From an uncultured Bacilli bacterium (lineage in GTDB: Bacteria; Bacillota_I; Bacilli_A; RFN20; CAG-449): a stretch of DNA of 5,194 bases. The stretch is taken from contig CANQDY010000093.1 of the NCBI GenBank assembly GCA_947593895.1, positions 1-5,194 of the forward strand, in the 5' to 3' direction. Positions within the stretch are counted from its first letter, which is position 1. Every line of letters starts with the position of its first letter. Below the pieces are notes generated by a model. The model saw only the letters and a program-made list of their open reading frames with translations, searched no databases and was not told where the DNA came from. This document shows positions 1 through 5,194 of this stretch, in pieces. The position numbers and the translations under genes were made by a program.

Positions 1-12
1 CTTAGTAACACA

Positions 13-3000
13 ATGCAAGAAGGGAGAATTTGCAAGAGCAAAAATTTAGAAAAGAATTACAAAATCCTTCATAATGGGCGAATTGATTTTTCAAAAATCA
101 GTGGTACCTTACCATTGCCATATTTAGTTGAAATTCAAACTAAATCATTCAAATGGCTTTTAGATGAAGGAATTGATGAAGTATTTAGAGATGTTTATCC
201 AATTGCTGATCGTAATGATAAATTGATTATCGAATATGTTGGATGTCGTTTAGATACTCCAAAGTACGATTTCCTAGAATGCAAAACACGAGATCTAACT
301 TATAGTGCACCTTTAAAGGTTACTTTAAGATTAATTAATAAAGGAACTGGAGAAATTAAAGAATCAGAAGTATTTATGGGTGATTTCCCATTAATGACTG
401 ATTCAGGTACATTTGTTATTAATGGTGCTGAAAGAGCAATTGTTTCACAACTTGTTCGTTCACCAGGTGCATATATGTCAAAAATTATGGATAAAACCGG
501 ACGTTATATTTATGGTGGTGATTTAATTCCAACTAGAGGAACTTGGTTACAATTTGAATCAGATGCAAAAGATTTAATTTCGGTTAGAATTGATCGTAAT
601 AGAAAAATGCCAGTTACTATTCTTTTAAGAGCTTTAGGTATTTTAAATTACGACACAATGGTTGATTTATTTGGTGATGCTCCACAATTTATCAATACAA
701 TCAAAAAAGAACGCGAATCAAAATCTGACAATGAATTATTATCAACATCAAGTGCTTTACTTGAAATTTATGCGAAATTAAGACCAGGGGAACCTGCACC
801 AAATGATAGCGCAACAAGTTTCTTCCGTTCTAAATTTTTTGATCATAAACATTATGATTTAGGAAGAGCTGGTCGTTTTAAATATGGCAAGAAATTAGGC
901 GTTTATAATCGTTTATTGAATTGCTATTTAGCTGAACCACTTATTTCTGTTGATGGCGAAGTAGTTTACAATGTTGGTGAACAAATGACTAAAGACAGAA
1001 TTGATCACCTAAAAGAGATTAAATTCTTTGAAAGTGGCGCTCACGTTTACCATCTTTCAATTAATGAAGCATTAGATAATCATGATGTAGTTAATATAGT
1101 TAAAGTTTATGCTGATGAAAAAATGAAAAGGGTCGTCAACATTATTGGTAACGATTTAAATATCGATGTAGCATATGTGACTATTTCAGATATGATTGCT
1201 TGCTTTTCATATTTTATGAACATTATTGAAGGAATTGGTAATACTGATGATATAGATCACCTTGGTAATCGTCGTATTCGTTGTGTTGGTGAATTAATTC
1301 AAAATCAATTTAGAATTGGTTTATCAAGAATGGAAAGAACAGTTAAAGAAAAAATGTCTTTGGCTACTGAAGGTGCAGTTACTGCTCAAAATCTGACTAA
1401 CATTCGTCCTTTAGTTGCTGCGATTAAAGAGTTTTTTGCATCAAGTCAATTATCGCAATTTATGGATCAAACTAATCCTTTAGCGGAACTTGCTAATAAG
1501 AGAAGACTTTCTGCTTTAGGCCCGGGTGGATTAACTAGAGATCGTGCTTCTAGTGAGGTTCGTGATGTTCATTTCTCTCACTATGGACGTATCTGTCCAA
1601 TTGAAACACCTGAAGGTCAAAACATTGGTCTAATTAATAATTTAGCATCTTATGCTAAAGTCAACCCATATGGATTCATTGAAACTCCATATCGTAAAGT
1701 TTACAAAAAAGTTGTTGATGGAAAAATTATTCCTTATGTCACTGAAGAAACTGAATATCTTTCGGCTGATGGTGAAATTAATCACTACATCGCTTCTAGT
1801 GATTTACATTTAGGACAAGATAATGAAATCTTGGATTCTCATATTATTTCTCGTCATAATGGTGAAAACGTTTTAGCGCCAAAAGAAGAAATTGATTATG
1901 TTGATGTTTCTCCAAAACAAATTGTTTCAATTGCATCAGCATGTATTCCTTTCTTAGAGAATGATGATACTCACCGTGCTTTGATGGGAGCGAATATGCA
2001 ACGTCAAGCCTTACCATTATTAAAACCGCATTCACCATTTGTTGGAACTGGATTAGAGCATAATATTGCAAAAGACTCTGGTTCGGCAGTAGTTAGCAAG
2101 ATTGATGGTATTGTAAAATATGTCGATTCTAAGCATATTGTGGTTGAAGATAAAGAAACAAAGACCAATATCAATTATTATCTACAAAAATTTGCTCGTT
2201 CAAATGCGGGTACTTGTATCAATCAAGTTCCAATTGTCAAAATAGGTGATGCAGTTGTTCAAGGTCAAATTCTTGCCGATGGACCGGCTATGGATAATGG
2301 TGATTTGGCTTTAGGACAAAATGTTACAGTCGCATTTATGACATGGAATGGATATAACTACGAAGACGCAGTTATTATGTCAGAGAGATTAGTCAAAGAT
2401 GATGTCTATACTTCAATTCATATTGAAGAACATTCAATTGAATGTAGAACGACGAAACTTGGTAATGAAGAAATTACTAGAGATATTCCAAATGTATCAG
2501 AGGAAGCAAAAGCTAACTTGGATGAAGATGGTATTATTATTCCTGGTGCAGAAGTTAAGGAAGATGATATTTTAGTTGGTAAAACAACTCCAAAAGGATT
2601 AACTGAACCAACTCCAGAAGAAAAATTATTTATGGCAATCTTTGCTGATAAATCTAAAGATGGAAAGGATACTTCACTTCGTGTTCCTCATGGTGGTGCT
2701 GGCATTGTTATCGATGTTAAGAGATTTAAACGTGAAGACGGTGCGGAACTTTCTGCTGGTGTAAATGAAGTTGTTAAAGTATATATTGCCCAAAAGAGAA
2801 AAATATCTGAAGGTGATAAGATGTCAGGAAGACATGGCAATAAAGGTGTTATCTCTAGAATTTTACCTGAAGAAGATATGCCGTATTTGCCAGATGGTAC
2901 TCCAGTTGACATTATGTTAAATCCATTAGGTGTCCCATCTCGTATGAACATCGGTCAAATTCTTGAATTGCACTTAGGTATGGCTTGTAAAAAGTTAGGT

Positions 3001-3618
3001 ATAAAGATTGCAACACCGGTTTTTGATGGAATTAGTAATGATGAGATATTTGCATTAATGGATCAAGCCGGAATGGCAAAAGATGGAAAAACAATTCTTT
3101 ATGATGGAAGAACTGGTGAAAGATTTGATGAAAGAATTTCCGTTGGCGTCATGTATATGATTAAACTTGTTCATATGGTTGATGATAAATTACATGCTCG
3201 TTCAACTGGACCATATTCTCTTGTTACACAGCAACCTCTTGGAGGTAAAGCTCAAAATGGTGGACAAAGATTTGGTGAAATGGAAGTTTGGGCGCTTGAG
3301 GCTTATGGCGCCGCCCATATTTTACAAGAGATTATTACAATTAAATCTGATGATATGGTTGGTAGAGCAAAGACTTACGAAGCTATTATCAAACAACAAC
3401 CGATTCCTAAATCAGGTATGCCTGAGGCATTCAGAGTTCTTCAAAAAGAATTACAAGCTTTAGCTATCGATGTAAAACTTCTTGATAGTGAAATGAACGA
3501 AATCGATAGTTCAAATATTTCCAAAGAAAACGAAAAAGAAACTCGTAAGATTTCTAATGAAGTTAGAGACATTACTGCTCAGACACAAGTTGATCTTAAC
3601 GAGAATTATGAAGAATAA
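13..3618 (+). CDS. rpoB: DNA-directed RNA polymerase subunit beta (RpoB)
   Basis: This is the beta subunit of the cytoplasmic core RNA polymerase; with beta-prime it forms the catalytic cleft and RNA-DNA hybrid channel. As written it is 1201 residues, close to Bacillus beta, without the large insertions of E. coli beta. Visible motifs in order: LPLPYLVEIQTKSF at about 33-46 (protrusion start); GDFPLMTDSGTFVINGAERA at 123-142; the rifampicin region at 476-502, followed by GPGGLTRDRA and CPIETPEG (528-535); MGANMQRQ at 658-665; YEDA with E784/D785 next to the active site; GDKMSGRHGNKG with K936 and K944, equivalent to E. coli K1065 and K1073; and H1061 with GGQRFGEMEVWALEAYGA near the C-terminus. 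The last 50 or so residues are acidic and unconserved. Odd points are Asn495 at the E. coli His526 position and Asn1082 in the GGKAQ motif. ATG 13 is the only ATG before the conserved region, but it has no visible ribosome binding site, and the frame is open to the left edge, so the start is uncertain. The identity is not in doubt. Confidence 0.98.
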   Translation: MQEGRICKSKNLEKNYKILHNGRIDFSKISGTLPLPYLVEIQTKSFKWLLDEGIDEVFRDVYPIADRNDKLIIEYVGCRLDTPKYDFLECKTRDLTYSAPLKVTLRLINKGTGEIKESEVFMGDFPLMTDSGTFVINGAERAIVSQLVRSPGAYMSKIMDKTGRYIYGGDLIPTRGTWLQFESDAKDLISVRIDRNRKMPVTILLRALGILNYDTMVDLFGDAPQFINTIKKERESKSDNELLSTSSALLEIYAKLRPGEPAPNDSATSFFRSKFFDHKHYDLGRAGRFKYGKKLGVYNRLLNCYLAEPLISVDGEVVYNVGEQMTKDRIDHLKEIKFFESGAHVYHLSINEALDNHDVVNIVKVYADEKMKRVVNIIGNDLNIDVAYVTISDMIACFSYFMNIIEGIGNTDDIDHLGNRRIRCVGELIQNQFRIGLSRMERTVKEKMSLATEGAVTAQNLTNIRPLVAAIKEFFASSQLSQFMDQTNPLAELANKRRLSALGPGGLTRDRASSEVRDVHFSHYGRICPIETPEGQNIGLINNLASYAKVNPYGFIETPYRKVYKKVVDGKIIPYVTEETEYLSADGEINHYIASSDLHLGQDNEILDSHIISRHNGENVLAPKEEIDYVDVSPKQIVSIASACIPFLENDDTHRALMGANMQRQALPLLKPHSPFVGTGLEHNIAKDSGSAVVSKIDGIVKYVDSKHIVVEDKETKTNINYYLQKFARSNAGTCINQVPIVKIGDAVVQGQILADGPAMDNGDLALGQNVTVAFMTWNGYNYEDAVIMSERLVKDDVYTSIHIEEHSIECRTTKLGNEEITRDIPNVSEEAKANLDEDGIIIPGAEVKEDDILVGKTTPKGLTEPTPEEKLFMAIFADKSKDGKDTSLRVPHGGAGIVIDVKRFKREDGAELSAGVNEVVKVYIAQKRKISEGDKMSGRHGNKGVISRILPEEDMPYLPDGTPVDIMLNPLGVPSRMNIGQILELHLGMACKKLGIKIATPVFDGISNDEIFALMDQAGMAKDGKTILYDGRTGERFDERISVGVMYMIKLVHMVDDKLHARSTGPYSLVTQQPLGGKAQNGGQRFGEMEVWALEAYGAAHILQEIITIKSDDMVGRAKTYEAIIKQQPIPKSGMPEAFRVLQKELQALAIDVKLLDSEMNEIDSSNISKENEKETRKISNEVRDITAQTQVDLNENYEE

Positions 3619-3623
3619 GGGGG
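3617..3623 (+). promoter_or_regulatory. rpoC ribosome binding site overlapping the rpoB stop
   Basis: The purine run AAGGGGG begins with the last two bases of the rpoB TAA stop and lies 11 bases before the rpoC ATG at 3635. It pairs with the 16S anti-Shine-Dalgarno CCUCCUU at all seven positions if one G-U wobble is allowed. It supports ATG 3635 as the rpoC start. Because ribosomes finishing rpoB pass directly over this site, translational coupling of the two subunits is a reasonable inference. The spacer is slightly longer than the usual 5-9 bases. Confidence 0.75.
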
Positions 3624-3634
3624 CTTAAAAGATT

Positions 3635-5194
3635 ATGTTTGATGTAAATAGAATCGCTGCTGTTCAAGTTGGCCTTGCTTCACCAGAAAAAATCCGTGAA
3701 TGGTCTTATGGTGAAGTTAAAAAACCAGAAACAATTAATTATAGAAGCCAAAAACCTGAAATGGATGGCTTATATTGTGAAAGAATCTTTGGTCCTAGTA
3801 AAGATTATGAATGTCATTGTGGCAAATATAAGAAAATTCGTTTTAAAGATATTATTTGTGAAAAATGTGGTGTTGAAGTAACTACTAAAGCAGTTCGTAG
3901 AGAAAGAATGGGTCACATTGAACTATGTTCACCATGTGCCCATATCTGGTATCTTAAAGGCATTCCATCAAGAATGGGATTAATTTTAGATATTTTGCCA
4001 AAGCAATTAGAGGAAGTTATTTACTTTGTTTCACATATTTGTTTAAATCCAGGAATTTCAACAATTTTAAAATATCGTGAAGTTCTTGATGAAAAAACTT
4101 GCCGTATTGAATTTGTTATGGCAATTAAAGAAATTAAGACAACTCTTGATCCTGAATCATATGATTATCAAAAAGCTGATGAATTAATTCAAAGACTTGA
4201 AAATCCTCAGGAAACATTCAACTTTACTTCAACAAGCAATTTTATTGCTAAGTATACTGGAGCTGAGTTTGGATCAGGTGCAGAAGCAATTAAGAGATTA
4301 CTTTCTGAAGTTGATTTAGATAAAGATTTTCAAGAAATTGAAAAAGAAATCAAAGAAGCTTCTGGTCAAAGAAGATTAAAATTATATAAAAGACTTGAAT
4401 GCATTGAAGCATTTAAGAATTCAAATAACCGTCCGGAATGGATGATTATTGATGCTCTTCCGGTTATTCCACCAGATTTAAGGCCAATGTTACAACTTGA
4501 TGGTGGAAGATTTGCAACTTCTGATTTAAATGATTTATATCGTCGTGTTATCACTCGTAATACTCGTTTAAAAAAAGAAATTGACATGAATGCTCCTGAT
4601 GTTATTTTAATGAATGAAAAACGTATGCTTCAGGAAGCTGTTGATGCCTTAATTGATAATGGTCGTAGAACCAAACCAGTTACTGGTCCAGGTGGAAGAC
4701 CATTAAAATCATTATCATCATCACTAAAAGGTAAACAAGGTCGTTTCAGACAAAACTTACTTGGTAAACGTGTTGATTATTCAGGTCGTTCGGTTATTGC
4801 TGTCGGTCCTTCACTTAAGATGTATCAATGTGGTATCCCTAGAGAAATGGCGGTTCAATTATTCCGTCCATTTATTGCTGCGATTATGATTAAGGATGGT
4901 ATTGCTAATAGTCATAAACAAGCTAATAAAATGATCGATCACTATGATGAAAAAGTACTTGATATTGTTGAAAAAGTTGTTAAAGAACATCCGGTTTTAT
5001 TAAACCGTGCTCCAACACTTCACCGTTTAGGTATTCAAGCTTTCAGACCTGTACTAGTTAATGGTAGAGCAATTCGTCTTCACCCATTAGTTTGTGCCGG
5101 ATTCAATGCTGACTTTGACGGTGACCAAATGGCAGTCCATGTACCACTTTCATATGCCGCTCAAAAAGAAGCTCTTGATTTAATGTTAGCAAGC
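3635..5194 (+). CDS. rpoC: DNA-directed RNA polymerase subunit beta-prime (RpoC), 3' end outside the window
   Basis: This is the N-terminal 520 residues of the beta-prime subunit, which supplies the catalytic Mg-binding aspartates and the clamp. The frame is open with no stop to the right edge. The start MFDVNRIAAVQVGLASPEKI matches Bacillus beta-prime in length and form. Visible parts in order: SYGEVKKPETINYR (about 25-38); a four-cysteine zinc site C60, C62, C75, C78; RRERMGHIEL in the clamp; a 43-residue insertion somewhere within 152-214; LDGGRFATSDLNDLYRRV (about 289-306); the rudder region near 341-360; switch 2 LLGKRVDYSGRS around K378/R379; NRAPTLHR with R458; and the catalytic NADFDGDQ with D493, D495 and D497. 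The bridge helix, trigger loop and C-terminal jaw lie beyond the window, so roughly the last 700 residues are missing. It sits 16 bases after rpoB and is presumably cotranscribed with it. Thr84 stands where Bacillus and Clostridioides have a basic residue linked to fidaxomicin sensitivity. The identity is certain. Confidence 0.98.
   Translation, partial: MFDVNRIAAVQVGLASPEKIREWSYGEVKKPETINYRSQKPEMDGLYCERIFGPSKDYECHCGKYKKIRFKDIICEKCGVEVTTKAVRRERMGHIELCSPCAHIWYLKGIPSRMGLILDILPKQLEEVIYFVSHICLNPGISTILKYREVLDEKTCRIEFVMAIKEIKTTLDPESYDYQKADELIQRLENPQETFNFTSTSNFIAKYTGAEFGSGAEAIKRLLSEVDLDKDFQEIEKEIKEASGQRRLKLYKRLECIEAFKNSNNRPEWMIIDALPVIPPDLRPMLQLDGGRFATSDLNDLYRRVITRNTRLKKEIDMNAPDVILMNEKRMLQEAVDALIDNGRRTKPVTGPGGRPLKSLSSSLKGKQGRFRQNLLGKRVDYSGRSVIAVGPSLKMYQCGIPREMAVQLFRPFIAAIMIKDGIANSHKQANKMIDHYDEKVLDIVEKVVKEHPVLLNRAPTLHRLGIQAFRPVLVNGRAIRLHPLVCAGFNADFDGDQMAVHVPLSYAAQKEALDLMLAS

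Noticed and set aside
1844..2071. A 75-codon - strand open frame opposite rpoB.
   Set aside because: It is antisense to conserved beta sequence with no domain or start signal; it is best explained as a chance open frame.
2688..2951. An 87-codon - strand open frame opposite rpoB.
   Set aside because: It is antisense to a strongly conserved catalytic region; the composition reflects the complement of beta codons, and no gene signals were seen.
3167..3463. A 98-codon + strand open frame inside rpoB.
   Set aside because: It overlaps the highly conserved C-terminal part of beta in another frame and has no recognisable ribosome binding site or domain.
3619..3634. Possible terminator or promoter between rpoB and rpoC.
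   Set aside because: The spacer is only 16 bases, with no inverted repeat, T-tract or -10/-35 pair; it holds only the rpoC ribosome binding site.
3669..3881. A 70-codon + strand open frame at the beginning of rpoC.
   Set aside because: It is out of frame with rpoC and lies wholly within conserved beta-prime sequence including the zinc site; its product resembles no family I know.
4567..4576. TTTAAAA slippery heptamer in the right phase, followed by a seven-A run, in rpoC; a -1 shift would reach TGA at 4582-4584.
   Set aside because: It encodes the conserved RLKK stretch, A-runs are expected in AT-rich genes, no downstream stimulatory structure was seen, and a truncated beta-prime of about 316 residues has no known role.
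4366..4587. A 73-codon - strand open frame opposite rpoC.
   Set aside because: It is antisense to the conserved LDGGRFATSDLNDLYRR region and has no independent support.

Overview
The window is a piece of a bacterial core housekeeping operon. It holds rpoB, the RNA polymerase beta subunit, essentially complete. It also holds the first 520 codons of rpoC, the beta-prime subunit, which runs off the right edge. Both genes are on the + strand and are separated by 16 bases that carry an rpoC ribosome binding site overlapping the rpoB stop. No RNA gene, mobile element, CRISPR array, promoter or terminator is visible, and nearly every base is coding.

The organism looks like a low-G+C relative of Bacillota and Mollicutes. 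By eye the DNA is about one third G+C, codons end mostly in A or T, and both proteins resemble Bacillus beta and beta-prime in length and motifs. All seven tryptophans are TGG and no in-frame TGA occurs, so there is no sign of the Mycoplasma/Spiroplasma reassignment of TGA. At two conserved beta positions, however, the residues are ones I associate with Mollicutes: Asn at the E. coli His526 position, and Asn where most bacteria have Phe in the GGKAQ-x-GGQRFG motif. An Acholeplasma-, Izemoplasma- or RF39-like lineage, or a neighbouring Erysipelotrichia-like one, would fit. This placement is inference from residues, not a phylogeny.

Layout: bases 1-12 are open in the rpoB frame, so the true rpoB start may lie upstream of the window. 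Bases 13-3618 are rpoB, 3619-3634 the intergenic spacer, and 3635-5194 the 5' part of rpoC, ending a few dozen bases after the catalytic NADFDGDQ motif. The two proteins form the two halves of the active-site cleft of RNA polymerase, and adjacency with a short spacer is the usual arrangement for making them in step.

I found no sign of a new biological system here. The points worth a second look are inside the polymerase: residues that predict altered sensitivity to rifamycins and fidaxomicin, a 43-residue insertion in the beta-prime N-terminal part, and an unresolved rpoB N-terminus.
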